From a virus: DNA of 24,402 nucleotides. The notes below the pieces were generated by a model. The model was not told the DNA's origin, ran no database searches, and saw nothing but the letters and a program-made list of their open reading frames with translations. The stretch covers positions 1 to 24,402 of IMG/VR virus record IMGVR_UViG_3300034352_000004; one strand, given 5' to 3'. Of the stretch, positions 7,758 to 16,307 are shown one piece after another. Both the position numbers and the translations under genes were made by a program. Numbering within the stretch: position 1 is the stretch's first letter; each line of letters starts with the position of its first letter.

Positions 7758-9268
7758 TGGATACAATTAAAATCTCTAAGATTAATCATGCTATGCTTCA
7801 TATTAATACTGAGGCCTCTATAGCTCAAGAACTTTCAGAGCATTTCTCGTGGTATGTACCTGGATATCAATTTGTCCCATCTTATAAGAATAAGTACTGG
7901 GATGGAAAGTTTAGACTGTTTAAGTTAATGTCACGCGAGATACCATCTGGTGTGTTTGCGTATGTTAAAGAATTTGCTGATACACGCGGATATAATGTAG
8001 AACTTGAGAAATCAGACACATACGGTTCTATTAATACTAAAGTAGCTATAAATGCATATCAGTTAGTTCAATTTATTAAATCATTAAATCTAACATCTAA
8101 AGGTGTTAAGATAGAGCCTCGTAAATATCAGATTGAAGGTATTCTTCATGCTATACATAATAAGTCATCCCTTTTATTATCTCCTACAGCTTCAGGTAAA
8201 TCATTAATCATTTATTGTGTGCTTCGCTGGTACTTAGATAATTATGATAAGAATGTATTACTGGTAGTACCTACTACCTCATTAGTAGAGCAGATGTATA
8301 CCGACTTTGAAGATTACTCTAAATATGATAACTCCTTCTCTGCAGAAGAATATGTACATAGAATCTATTCTGGTAAAGAACTTAATACAGATAAACGTAT
8401 AGTTGTTACTACATGGCAATCTATATACAAGTTTCAATCTAAATGGTTTGAACCATATGGTATGATTATAGGTGATGAGGCTCACACATTTAAAGCTAAA
8501 TCTTTAACTTCTATAATGACTAAATTAAGAGAAGCTGACTTTAGAATAGGTACAACAGGAACTGTACCTGATGAATCAGCTGAATGTCATAAACTTATAC
8601 TAGAGGGTCATTTCGGTCCTATATATAAAGTAATAACTACTAAAGAATTAATGGATGCTGGTACATTAGCTAAATTATCTGTTAATGTACTACTTCTTAA
8701 ATATCCGGAAATATCTTGCAAGTCATTAAAAGATGCGACATATCAAGAAGAAATAGACTTTATTGTATCTAATGAAGCACGTAACTCTTTTATAAAGAAC
8801 TTAGCCTTAGATCAAGATGGTAATACATTAGTACTTTTTAATTTAGTTAAGAGGCATGGAGAACCATTATATAAGATAATATCTGAGAAAGTATCCGGAA
8901 ATAGACAAGTATTCTTTGTATCAGGAGCAACACCTACTGATGATAGAGAACGTATACGACAACTAACAGAGAAAGAGAATGATGCTATTATTGTAGCATC
9001 TTTAGGTACATTTTCTACTGGTATTAACATTAAGAACTTACATAATATTATATTCGCATCACCATCTAAATCACAGATTAAAGTACTTCAGTCTATCGGT
9101 AGAGGACTTAGAAAGTCTGAAACAGGGCAAGAAACAGAAGTATTTGATATAGCTGATGATCTACATTATAAGAAACGACAGAATTATACTCTATTACATT
9201 CAGGTGAACGTATTAAAATCTACTCTAGAGAGAAATTCGATTACGACATCTACGAGGTTAAGCTATGA
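7757..9268 (+). CDS. uvsW: RNA-DNA/DNA helicase UvsW
   Basis: Superfamily 2 helicase that unwinds R-loops and branched DNA and helps end origin-dependent initiation. It is 503 residues, the same size as T4 UvsW. After a roughly 110-residue N-terminal domain with GYQFVPSYKNKYWDG (36-50), the helicase motifs follow in order: PRKYQIEGI Q-like motif (121-129), Walker A SPTASGKS (142-149), VVPTTSLVEQM motif Ia (170-180), DEAH (240-243), GTTGT motif III (265-269) and QSIGRGLRKS motif VI (445-454). The ATG overlaps the uvsY stop by one base, suggesting translational coupling. All key residues are present. Confidence 0.96.
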   Translation: MDTIKISKINHAMLHINTEASIAQELSEHFSWYVPGYQFVPSYKNKYWDGKFRLFKLMSREIPSGVFAYVKEFADTRGYNVELEKSDTYGSINTKVAINAYQLVQFIKSLNLTSKGVKIEPRKYQIEGILHAIHNKSSLLLSPTASGKSLIIYCVLRWYLDNYDKNVLLVVPTTSLVEQMYTDFEDYSKYDNSFSAEEYVHRIYSGKELNTDKRIVVTTWQSIYKFQSKWFEPYGMIIGDEAHTFKAKSLTSIMTKLREADFRIGTTGTVPDESAECHKLILEGHFGPIYKVITTKELMDAGTLAKLSVNVLLLKYPEISCKSLKDATYQEEIDFIVSNEARNSFIKNLALDQDGNTLVLFNLVKRHGEPLYKIISEKVSGNRQVFFVSGATPTDDRERIRQLTEKENDAIIVASLGTFSTGINIKNLHNIIFASPSKSQIKVLQSIGRGLRKSETGQETEVFDIADDLHYKKRQNYTLLHSGERIKIYSREKFDYDIYEVKL

Positions 9269-9639
9269 AACCTGATATTAGACACATTCAATTAATTACC
9301 GGACAGTCTATTATAACTCATGTTCTTGAAGAATTTGAGGATTACTTTATGGTAGAAATACCTTTTCTTATTAATAAGAAAGAAGATAATTCTACTTCTT
9401 TTTCATTATACATGCACCTCTCTGAACCTAATTCCACTAAACTAATCCTCTATAAGCATTCAATAGTATGTGCAGCTGAGTGTAATACGTCTTATAAGTA
9501 CCAATATATGATGATGATTAATCAGGTAGAGGAAGTAGAGCGGGAATCTGCAGAACAACAACGTCAAGTAGAATTAGAATTAGAAGAAGAAGAGTCAGTT
9601 GAAGAACACTATAGACCATCATCAAACTTAATTCACTGA
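9265..9639 (+). CDS. Small Sm-like conserved phage protein
   Basis: 124 residues; its ATGA overlaps the uvsW stop by 4 bases, so translation is coupled. The N-terminal 75 residues (RHIQLITGQSIITHVLEE, then FMVEIPFLI) have the strand-turn-strand rhythm of the short Sm-like proteins of T4-like phages that begin with a V/I-x-L-S/T-G-E pattern, and resemble the protein at 16843. The C-terminal 35 residues are a Glu-rich, probably disordered tail. Function is unknown; the Sm-like label is inference from pattern only. Confidence 0.7.
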   Translation: MKPDIRHIQLITGQSIITHVLEEFEDYFMVEIPFLINKKEDNSTSFSLYMHLSEPNSTKLILYKHSIVCAAECNTSYKYQYMMMINQVEEVERESAEQQRQVELELEEEESVEEHYRPSSNLIH

Positions 9640-9709
9640 GTATACTATATTCCCCCTTTTCCGCATCACCAGTAATATTATAACACATTTTCAACTAAAA
9701 GTCAACCCC

Positions 9710-9738
9710 TTGACATTTACCTAATTTTAGTGTATAAT
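9710..9738 (+). promoter_or_regulatory. Sigma70-type promoter for gene 55
   Basis: TTGACA (9710-9715), 17-base spacer, TATAAT (9733-9738): a perfect bacterial consensus, with the AGTG that is shared by most promoters of this window just before the -10. The predicted start is about 25 bases before the gene 55 ATG. The 130-base gap that holds it shows no clear terminator. Confidence 0.92.
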
Positions 9739-9769
9739 ACATACTATAACAATAAAAAGAGATATAACT

Positions 9770-10345
9770 ATGACTACCGAACCGAAACATTATTTAAACA
9801 ATAAAGAGTTTTCTAAGGCGGTTGTTGATTATGTAAATGCGTGTAACGATGCAAAAGAAAAAGTAGAGAAGGTACCTATTGTTACAGATTACATAGCAAC
9901 ATCCTTTATGGCTATTGCATCTAAGCTATCCAATCGATCTAATTTCGCACGTTATACATACAGAGATGAAATGGTTATGGACGCAGTAGAGAATTGTCTT
10001 AGAGCGATTAATAACTACAAATATGATTATACTACACGAACAGGACTTCCTAATGCATTCTCTTACTTTACTCAGATATGTTTCTATGCTTTTATAAGAC
10101 GAATACAAAAAGAAAATAAACAGGTTGATATTAAAAATGAGTTTACTCTAAAAGCAGATCATGCTAATTTTCTTCATTATTCAGAGTCTGGTCTGGCATC
10201 AGAGTATGTATCAGTTGATGATACTATTGAACATCTTAAAGAAAAGATATCAATAATTGATCGTTCTAAGAAGACAGCCACAAAGGAAACACGTCATAAC
10301 TTTAGACGGTTAAAGGGTCTCGAACGATGGTATAGAAAGGAATAA
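9770..10345 (+). CDS. 55: Late-transcription sigma factor gp55
   Basis: Divergent sigma factor that replaces the host sigma and recognises the TATAAATA late boxes, acting with the sliding clamp gp45. It is 191 residues (T4: 185). Visible T4 gp55 correspondences: YLNNKEFSKAVVDY at 8-21 (T4 YVNNKELLQAIIDW), IASKLSNRSNFARYTYRDEMVMDAVENC (T4 IAEGLSKR...QEMIADGIE), and NAFSYFTQICFYAFIRRIQKENKQ, which equals the T4 [24 protein letters not shown] block of region 2. It starts a transcript from its own consensus promoter and is followed by gene 47 after 10 bases. Confidence 0.95.
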   Translation: MTTEPKHYLNNKEFSKAVVDYVNACNDAKEKVEKVPIVTDYIATSFMAIASKLSNRSNFARYTYRDEMVMDAVENCLRAINNYKYDYTTRTGLPNAFSYFTQICFYAFIRRIQKENKQVDIKNEFTLKADHANFLHYSESGLASEYVSVDDTIEHLKEKISIIDRSKKTATKETRHNFRRLKGLERWYRKE

Positions 10346-10355
10346 TAGGTATATA

Positions 10356-11420
10356 ATGAAAGTAGCTATATTGAATGATACACATGCTGGTGCTCGTAAC
10401 TCTTCTGGGATATGGATAGAGTATCAGCGAAGATTTTATGAAGAAGTATTCTTCCCTTATTGTGACAAACATAATATCTCTCAAGTACTACACCTTGGGG
10501 ATTACTATGAATCAAGAAAGAACGTAAACTTTAAAGCCCTTAATGAGAATAGGAATATGTTTCTAAAACCTTTGGTTGAACGGAACATGTATATGAACAT
10601 CATACCTGGAAATCATGATGTATACCATAAGAATACTAATGATCTTTGTGCTCTTAAAGAACTGCTTGGTTATTATACTAAGAATGTAAAGATACACATG
10701 GATCCAGTTGAGATTGATTATGATGGTCTAAAGATAGGATTAATCCCATGGATTACTTCCCAGAATTATCAAGAAGTTAAAGACTTTATTTCAACAACAA
10801 CTGCTCCTATTCTTGGGGCTCATTTAGAACTTCAAGGATTTGAGGTATCTAGAGGTATTATGCACCAACACCATGGTTGGATTAAATCTTCAGAATTATC
10901 AAAGTTTGATCAAGTATTATCGGGTCATTTCCATATAGCATCTGCACAAGATAATATACGTTATCTAGGTTCACAGATAGAGTTTACATGGAATGATCAT
11001 AATGATAAGAAGTATTTTCATGTACTTGATACAGAAACTAGAGAGATTGAGAAGGTATTAAATCCTATTAGAATGTTTGAAATCATTTACTATGATGATG
11101 AAGTAACTAATTACTCAGCATTATCTGCAGATTTTTACAAGGATAAGTTTATTAAGGTGTTTGTTGTAAAGAAAACAGATCCATTTTTGTTTGATATCTT
11201 TATTGATAAACTTCTTGATATCGGTGTACATGATCTTAAGATATCAGAAAATTTTATATCTAATATAGAAGATACTGAATTAAATACTAAGGGTATAACT
11301 GATACAGGGGATCTATTAAACTCGTATATAGATGCACTTGATACACAATTAGATAAAGAAAGAGTAAAGAATGTAGTACAGAATCTGTATAGAAATGCCC
11401 AATCTATGGAGATTCAATAA
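10356..11420 (+). CDS. 47: Recombination nuclease subunit gp47 (SbcD/Mre11 family)
   Basis: Metal-dependent exo/endonuclease that partners with gp46 to resect DNA ends for recombination-dependent replication. It is 354 residues (T4: 339). The calcineurin-like phosphoesterase motifs occur in order: DTHAG (Asp8, His10), LHLGDYYE (Asp49), GNHD (85-88), GAH (His156) and GHFH (190-193). The C-terminal third is the capping/gp46-interacting part and is less conserved. The start ATG at 10356 follows AGGAATAATAGG. The gene is directly followed by 46, giving the usual 47-46 pair. Confidence 0.96.
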   Translation: MKVAILNDTHAGARNSSGIWIEYQRRFYEEVFFPYCDKHNISQVLHLGDYYESRKNVNFKALNENRNMFLKPLVERNMYMNIIPGNHDVYHKNTNDLCALKELLGYYTKNVKIHMDPVEIDYDGLKIGLIPWITSQNYQEVKDFISTTTAPILGAHLELQGFEVSRGIMHQHHGWIKSSELSKFDQVLSGHFHIASAQDNIRYLGSQIEFTWNDHNDKKYFHVLDTETREIEKVLNPIRMFEIIYYDDEVTNYSALSADFYKDKFIKVFVVKKTDPFLFDIFIDKLLDIGVHDLKISENFISNIEDTELNTKGITDTGDLLNSYIDALDTQLDKERVKNVVQNLYRNAQSMEIQ

Positions 11421-11421
11421 T

Positions 11422-13161
11422 ATGATAACATTCCATACACTAAAATGGATTAATTTCCTATCTACTGGTAATAATGCAACTATAGTACAGCTTGACAAGT
11501 CACCATCTACATTAGTAGTAGGTCATAATGGATCAGGGAAATCTACAATGATAGATGCTCTCTCATTTGCATTGTTTGGTAAACCTCATAGATCTATTAA
11601 GAAAGCACAACTAGTTAACACTATTAACCAAAAGAATTGTGAAGTCTCTGTTGATTTTACAATAGGTTTAATTAAATACAAGATTATAAGAGGTTTAAAG
11701 CCTAACAAGTTTGAGATATATATTGATGATGTAATGGTTAATCAATCTTCTACAGTTAGAGATTATCAGACATACCTAGAACAAAATATCCTTAAGCTTA
11801 ACCATAAGTCATTCCATCAGATTGTTGTACTAGGTGCTTCTTCATTTGTACCTTTTATGCAATTAAACTCGGCACATAGACGTGAAGTAATAGAAGATGT
11901 GTTAGATATACAGGTATTTGGTGTAATGAATAACTTACTTAAAGCTGATATATCTAAGATTAAAGAAGAACTAAAAGATGTTGATTCTAATATAAACATA
12001 AAGACAAATTCGATTAATATGCAAAGGAAGCATATTAGGGAAATTCAAGTACTAACAGAATCACATATACATAAGAAACGGGATGAAGTAGAATCTATAA
12101 ATCTTAAGATCTCTGACTTAGAACAAGAGAATACTACTCTAACTAAGGGATTGGATAGTGATATTAGGGATATATCTAAACAATTGAGTCTAGAGGGACA
12201 GAAGAATGAGGAACTCCGTAAATACGATATAGGAATTCAGTCCGGTATTAAACGTATTGTTAAGGAGTCCAAGTTCTATGAGGAGAATGATGACTGTCCT
12301 ATATGTAAGCAAGATATAGATAATGTATTTAAACAATCACAGCTTCAGCTTACTAGAGAAAAGGAAAGGAATCTTAAAGAAGGATTAACTGAATGTAAGA
12401 TAGCCCTTATGGACTCTAATGATAACTATATTATAATAGAGTCTAAGTTAAAGGAGTTACATGATAAGCATGCGAAAGTAACGCTTAATAATGGGGTTTT
12501 AGATTCTTATAGGACATCAAAGGAAACCCTCTTGTCCTCTATATTTGAACTACAAAACGCAGAAACATTAGATAACGATGTATCCTTAGCCTCTGCTAAT
12601 GGGGAATTAAGTAGACTAAATAAATCCTTACAGACCTGTATGAAGGACCGTGTGGAATTAGGGGAGAAGAACAATTATAACTCAGTAATATATGAGATAT
12701 TAAAAGATACTGGTATTAAGACACAAATTATTAAACAATACCTACCAATGATTAATCAACTTATTAATCAGTACCTTCAGATAATGGATTTCTATATATC
12801 GTTCTACTTAGATGAATCATTTTCTGAGACTATTAAGTCAAGGCATAGGGATATCTTTTCGTATGATTCATTTTCAGAAGGTGAGAAGATGAAGATAGAT
12901 CTTGCTATATTGTTTACATGGAGGGAGGTAGCTAGAGTAAAGAATTCAATGTCCACTAATCTATTAATATTGGATGAGACATTTGACTCATCTTTAGATC
13001 CAGATGGTATTGAGAACCTTATTAAGATTCTAATCACAATGACAGATTGTAATCTGTTTGTTATATCACATAAAGGAGAGATATTAGAGAATAAGTTTAG
13101 AAATAAGATTGAATTTCAAAAAGATAGGAATTTTTCCAAAATACTTGACAATACACTATAA
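11422..13161 (+). CDS. 46: Recombination ATPase subunit gp46 (SbcC/Rad50 family)
   Basis: SMC-like ATPase that tethers DNA ends and drives the gp47 nuclease. I place the start at 11422, not at the longer in-frame ATG 11395 inside gene 47, because MITFHTLKWINFLSTG aligns with the T4 gp46 N-terminus and GGAG lies at 11408-11411. It is 579 residues (T4: 560). Walker A GHNGSGKST is at 34-42 and a Q-loop-like region follows. Coiled coils of about residues 175-285 and 300-420 flank a zinc hook CPIC at 292-295. The signature SFSEGEK is at 483-489 and Walker B LLILDETFD at 514-522. The 3' end carries the gene 45 promoter inside its last codons. Confidence 0.96.
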   Translation: MITFHTLKWINFLSTGNNATIVQLDKSPSTLVVGHNGSGKSTMIDALSFALFGKPHRSIKKAQLVNTINQKNCEVSVDFTIGLIKYKIIRGLKPNKFEIYIDDVMVNQSSTVRDYQTYLEQNILKLNHKSFHQIVVLGASSFVPFMQLNSAHRREVIEDVLDIQVFGVMNNLLKADISKIKEELKDVDSNINIKTNSINMQRKHIREIQVLTESHIHKKRDEVESINLKISDLEQENTTLTKGLDSDIRDISKQLSLEGQKNEELRKYDIGIQSGIKRIVKESKFYEENDDCPICKQDIDNVFKQSQLQLTREKERNLKEGLTECKIALMDSNDNYIIIESKLKELHDKHAKVTLNNGVLDSYRTSKETLLSSIFELQNAETLDNDVSLASANGELSRLNKSLQTCMKDRVELGEKNNYNSVIYEILKDTGIKTQIIKQYLPMINQLINQYLQIMDFYISFYLDESFSETIKSRHRDIFSYDSFSEGEKMKIDLAILFTWREVARVKNSMSTNLLILDETFDSSLDPDGIENLIKILITMTDCNLFVISHKGEILENKFRNKIEFQKDRNFSKILDNTL

Positions 13162-13173
13162 ATAGTGTATAAT
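13145..13173 (+). promoter_or_regulatory. Sigma70-type promoter for gene 45, with embedded late box
   Basis: TTGACA (13145-13150), 17-base spacer, TATAAT (13168-13173), perfect consensus, beginning inside the last codons of gene 46. The spacer contains an exact late box TATAAATA at 13157-13164, so the clamp gene may be read both early from host-type RNA polymerase and late from the gp55 form. Confidence 0.88.
13151..13170 (+). other. Operator-like perfect dyad in the gene 45 promoter
   Basis: ATACACTATAAATAGTGTAT: two 9-base arms with perfect twofold symmetry around a central AA. It fills the spacer and runs into the -10 box. No T-run follows, and a two-base loop is poor for RNA, so a protein-binding site is more plausible than a terminator. 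No protein is assigned. Confidence 0.5.
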
Positions 13174-13222
13174 ATAAAAGTATATATAGTAATAGAACAA
13201 ATAATAATCATGAGGATTTGTA

Positions 13223-13906
13223 ATGAAATTAACTGAAAACACTTTGAATGTATTAACGAATTATGCTTCAATCAACCCTAACATTGTGATTGAGCAAGGG
13301 AATATATTAAAGACTGTATCGGGTGCTAAGAATATAATGGCATTCTCTACAGTAGATACTGTATTCCCATCAGACTTTGGCATTTATGATCTTAATGAGT
13401 TCTTAAATGCTATTGACATGATCGATCAGCCTGAATTCTTATATGAATCAGAAAACAAATCGGTCATTATTAGAAGCGAAGATAAGACATGTTCTATTAA
13501 ATATTTCTTTTCTGATCCTAAAATTCTTGTTTCACCCTCTAAAGACATTGATATGCCTGAGTGTGAATTAGAATTCGAACTGTCAGAGTCAGATTTAAAT
13601 AACATAAAACGTGCTTCATCTACGTTTCGAGCGGATACACTTGTTGTTACACCAGATAATGGGGAATTAGTTTTATCTGTCAGAGATATTGAAGATAAAA
13701 CGTCTAACTCGTATTCAATTAGAGTTAGTCCAAGTAAATGTCCAGAAAAGGATTTTAGATTTGTATTTCAAATCTCTAATTTTAAATTCATCTCAGGTGA
13801 CCTGCAGATTAGGATTTCATCACAATTAATAGGCGAATTCGCTATTAAGAATTCTGAATCTAAATATTGGGTCGCTCTAGAGAAATCATCTACATTTAAT
13901 AAATAG
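13223..13906 (+). CDS. 45: Sliding clamp gp45
   Basis: Trimeric ring that holds the polymerase on DNA and also activates late transcription together with gp55. It is 227 residues (T4: 228). The N-terminus MKLTENTLNVLTNYASINPNI, the central DEFLNAIDM-like helix (FGIYDLNEFLNAIDM), SIKYFFSDP and the C-terminal KYWVALEKSS follow the T4 clamp pattern. The ribosome site is TGAGGATTTGTA before the ATG. Promoter, late box and dyad lie 50-80 bases upstream. It is followed after 9 bases by two small conserved genes and then the clamp loader. Confidence 0.95.
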   Translation: MKLTENTLNVLTNYASINPNIVIEQGNILKTVSGAKNIMAFSTVDTVFPSDFGIYDLNEFLNAIDMIDQPEFLYESENKSVIIRSEDKTCSIKYFFSDPKILVSPSKDIDMPECELEFELSESDLNNIKRASSTFRADTLVVTPDNGELVLSVRDIEDKTSNSYSIRVSPSKCPEKDFRFVFQISNFKFISGDLQIRISSQLIGEFAIKNSESKYWVALEKSSTFNK

Positions 13907-13915
13907 GAAATAAAA

Positions 13916-14182
13916 ATGGCTGAAGAAAGTTTAGTAACAACAACAGAAGAAGAAGAAGTAACAACACAAGAAGAAGGGGTTCAGTTAGGTTTAAATGAAC
14001 TTGCCGGAGCAATTAAAATCATTGATGTATGTTCTGAGAGAGGAGCTTTTAAAGGACCTGAATTAGAAGAAGTTGGTCGTCTTCGGGGAAGATTAGCACA
14101 GTTTATTGAGGCTAATGCACCTAAACAGGAGGAAGGTTCTGAAGAAGGTTCTGAACCTGAAACATCAACAGACGCTCCATAG
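13916..14182 (+). CDS. Small acidic conserved phage protein
   Basis: 88 residues. Acidic, Thr/Glu-rich ends flank a folded-looking core (residues 24-68) containing LNELAGAIKIIDVCSERGAFKG and LEEVGRLRGRLAQFIEAN. This core pattern (L-x-x-I-D-x-x-x-E-R-G-A-F-K) recurs in small hypothetical proteins of marine T4-like phages, often near replication or structural genes. I know of no function. It is read between gene 45 and the next small gene with spacings of 9 and 2 bases, so it belongs to the same operon. The ribosome site is AGGAAATAAAA. Confidence 0.8.
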   Translation: MAEESLVTTTEEEEVTTQEEGVQLGLNELAGAIKIIDVCSERGAFKGPELEEVGRLRGRLAQFIEANAPKQEEGSEEGSEPETSTDAP

Positions 14183-14184
14183 TC

Positions 14185-14448
14185 ATGTTTGATTTCGGTT
14201 TTACTGCGGTTGATGAGGATGAGTTAGAAGCTGTAAAGGCTCTTAAATCATCTAAAGAAGAAGTAGTTAAAATACAGTCTGAACGTCTACATGAATCTGA
14301 CGAGAGGTTAAACAATCTTTACAACGCAATACTTCCTTTATTGTCTAATCTGAAAGCAAATCCAGACAAGGATTACATCTATTGGCCTAATAGAACCGAA
14401 AAGGTAGAAGAATTTGAAGATATTATCGCTGCGATAATTAAAGAATAA
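14185..14448 (+). CDS. Small conserved phage protein of unknown function
   Basis: 87 residues. It starts MFDFGFTAVDEDEL and ends with a helical part containing LYNAILPLLSNLKANPDKDYIYWPNR and an EFEDIIAAI helix. The ending NLKANP-KDYIYWPNR is a recognisable conserved signature among T4-like phages, without known role. It lies 2 bases behind the previous gene, so translation is probably coupled. Its final codons (Ile-Ile-Ala-Ala-Ile-Ile) form the palindrome described at 14422. Confidence 0.85.
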   Translation: MFDFGFTAVDEDELEAVKALKSSKEEVVKIQSERLHESDERLNNLYNAILPLLSNLKANPDKDYIYWPNRTEKVEEFEDIIAAIIKE

Positions 14449-14473
14449 CGCTTGACATTATTGCAGCGATAGT
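14422..14473 (+). other. Pair of operator-like repeats at the gene 44 promoter
   Basis: ATTATCGCTGCGATAAT (14422-14438) is a perfect 17-base palindrome. A second copy at 14457-14473, matching 14 of 17 bases in the same orientation, lies exactly 35 bases downstream and fills the promoter spacer. Spacing and placement suggest a repressor pair, but the first copy is coding sequence, so chance cannot be excluded. Confidence 0.45.
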
Positions 14474-14480
14474 GTATAAT
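14452..14480 (+). promoter_or_regulatory. Sigma70-type promoter for gene 44
   Basis: TTGACA (14452-14457), 17-base spacer, TATAAT (14475-14480), perfect consensus. The predicted start is about 25 bases before the gene 44 ATG. It overlaps the second operator-like repeat. Confidence 0.92.
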
Positions 14481-14511
14481 AGTATATAATTAAACAATTG
14501 GTGAATATATA

Positions 14512-15465
14512 ATGAGTAATGATAATGAATTTCTGTGGTGTGAGAAATACAGACCACAGATAGTTTTTAATACAATTCTACCCGAATCTTTAAAATCTGT
14601 ATTTACCAACATCGTCGAGTCTGGTGAACTTCCTAATATGTTGTTCTCTGGTTCTGCGGGTGTTGGTAAAACTACAGTAGCTAAAGCACTTTGTGAAGAA
14701 ATGGGTTTAGATTACATTGTAATTAATGGATCTGATGAAGGACGTTTGATTGAGAATTTAAGAGGTAAGATTAGGCAATTTGCATCTTCTGTATCTCTTG
14801 AAGGTGGGTATAAAGTTGTTATCCTTGATGAAGCTGATTATCTTAATCCACAATCTGTACAACCAGCACTTCGTTTCTATATAGAAGAATTCTCTGAAAA
14901 CTGTAGGTTTATCTTAACGTGTAACTTTAAGAATAGAATTATTGAACCTGTCCATTCACGATGTTCTAATATCGACTTTACTATTCCTAAGAGTCAGAAA
15001 CCAGCAATTGCATCTCAATTCTTTAATAGAATTAGAAGTATCTTAGCTGATGAATCGGTAACATATGATGAGAAGGCTTTGATTTCTGTAACACAAAAGT
15101 TCTTCCCTGATTTCCGTAGAACCTTAAATGAGCTACAAAAGTATGCTATCTCTGGGTCTAATACAATTGATGCTGGTATCTTAACTGAAGTTGGTGATGT
15201 AGATATTTCTGATCTAATGAAGTATCTTAAAGCAAAAGACTTCTCACAAATGCGTAAGTGGGTTGTTAATAATATTGATCAAGACACACCTGTAATCATT
15301 CGTAAGTTGTATAATACAATGTCTGAGTATATTAGGCCAGAAACTATACCAGCTGCTATTCTTATCTTAGCAGAGTATCAATTCAAAGATGCTTGGGTTG
15401 CTGATAAAGAGTTGAATATGGTCGCTTGTCTTACTGAGGTAATGAGCACGGTTGAATTTAAATGA
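14512..15465 (+). CDS. 44: Clamp loader large subunit gp44
   Basis: AAA+ ATPase that opens and loads the gp45 ring, acting as a tetramer with one gp62. It is 317 residues (T4: 319). Early WCEKYRP (9-15) is the family N-terminal motif. Walker A GSAGVGKT lies at 47-54, Walker B with DEAD at 106-109, the sensor region LTCNFKNRII at 135-144, and the arginine-finger SRC motif at 149-151. The C-terminal collar helices follow. Transcription starts from the consensus promoter just upstream. The stop overlaps the gp62 start (ATGA). Confidence 0.97.
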   Translation: MSNDNEFLWCEKYRPQIVFNTILPESLKSVFTNIVESGELPNMLFSGSAGVGKTTVAKALCEEMGLDYIVINGSDEGRLIENLRGKIRQFASSVSLEGGYKVVILDEADYLNPQSVQPALRFYIEEFSENCRFILTCNFKNRIIEPVHSRCSNIDFTIPKSQKPAIASQFFNRIRSILADESVTYDEKALISVTQKFFPDFRRTLNELQKYAISGSNTIDAGILTEVGDVDISDLMKYLKAKDFSQMRKWVVNNIDQDTPVIIRKLYNTMSEYIRPETIPAAILILAEYQFKDAWVADKELNMVACLTEVMSTVEFK

Positions 15466-15842
15466 AACTCTTTGACTATGTAAACTCAATCAATTTTACT
15501 AAGAAAGACCTTATGGTGGATGATGTAACTGAAGCTGTATATAATCCTTTTATTATTAATAGGTCATTATCTTATTTTGAAGATACAGTCCTCTTAGCAA
15601 ATGAAATGAATATCCACCATCATATTGACTCTCGTTTACAATATTCATTTTTGATAAATACAATTAGAAAGCGTAAAAGGTTTTCTAAATGGGCTAAACC
15701 TGATAATACAGAAACAATAACTGCAATAATGGAATACTATAAATATTCCGAAGAGAAAGCAAAAGCAGTACTGTCCCTGTTAGGTGATGATGAAATTATA
15801 AGAATAAAGGAAACGGTGAGTAAAGGTGGAATTAGAAAATAA
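15462..15842 (+). CDS. 62: Clamp loader small subunit gp62
   Basis: Non-ATPase subunit of the gp44/gp62 loader. It is 126 residues, shorter than T4 (187) but with the N-terminal LFDYVNSINFTKKDLM and NPFIINRSLSYFEDTVLLANEMN pattern (28-50), which is the recognisable core of gp62 proteins. A basic segment, IRKRKRFSKWAKP, follows. The start overlaps the gene 44 stop by 4 bases, the classic coupled arrangement that gives the 4:1 ratio in T4. The end runs close to regA, as in T4. Confidence 0.92.
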   Translation: MKLFDYVNSINFTKKDLMVDDVTEAVYNPFIINRSLSYFEDTVLLANEMNIHHHIDSRLQYSFLINTIRKRKRFSKWAKPDNTETITAIMEYYKYSEEKAKAVLSLLGDDEIIRIKETVSKGGIRK

Positions 15843-15870
15843 TGAAATCGTGGAATGGACACCAGATATT

Positions 15871-16254
15871 ATGCTGGAAATTCGTCTAAACGAACCAGAC
15901 GACTTCTTAAAAGTCAAAGAAACACTTACAAGAATTGGTATACCATCTAACCCTTCAAAGGGTAATATATTAAGCCAGTCTTGTCATATACTACATAAAC
16001 AAGGTAGATATTTTATTGTGCATTTTAAAGAATTATTCATTCTTGATGGCAAACCAAATAATCTACTAGAGAATGATGTACAACGTAGAAATACTATTAC
16101 TACGCTGTTATCAGATTGGGGTTTAGTTACTATATTAGACGAATCCCTTTCACAAGATAGAGCTCCTCTTAAACAGATAAAGATTATACCTTTTTCTGAA
16201 AAGAAGAAATGGACTCTATCACCCAAGTACAATATAGGTAACGTTAGACACTAA
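15871..16254 (+). CDS. regA: Translational repressor RegA
   Basis: RNA-binding protein that represses many early phage mRNAs by covering start regions. The frame opens further upstream with a GTG at 15826, but I place the start at ATG 15871 because the product then begins MLEIRLNEPDDFLKVKETLTR, aligning with T4 MIEITLKKPEDFLKVKETLTR. The length is 127 residues (T4: 122). Other matches are QSCHILHKQGRYFIVHFKELF, the LLSDWGLV block and the end WTLSPKYNIGN. The upstream 15 codons would add an acidic extension if the GTG is used. It follows gene 62, as in T4. Confidence 0.94.
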   Translation: MLEIRLNEPDDFLKVKETLTRIGIPSNPSKGNILSQSCHILHKQGRYFIVHFKELFILDGKPNNLLENDVQRRNTITTLLSDWGLVTILDESLSQDRAPLKQIKIIPFSEKKKWTLSPKYNIGNVRH

Positions 16255-16283
16255 CCTGTTAATGTTCTATATTGGTAATTAAA

Positions 16284-16307
16284 TATTCGCCTGATTGTCA
16301 GGGAATA
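16284..16307 (+). other. Hairpin in the leader of the Hsp20 gene
   Basis: Ten base pairs with one bulged G: TATTC-G-CCTGA, loop TTG, TCAGG-GAATA. It lies 29 bases before the Hsp20 ATG and has no T-run, so a leader structure or processing site is more likely than a terminator. Confidence 0.5.

Noticed and set aside
11395-11421. Longer start of gene 46 at 11395
   Set aside because: The extra 9 residues do not match T4 gp46 and lie inside gene 47; ATG 11422 fits the alignment and the ribosome site.
15826-15870. GTG start of RegA at 15826
   Set aside because: The RegA family begins at the residue encoded at 15871; the extension could be real but has no homology that I recognise.
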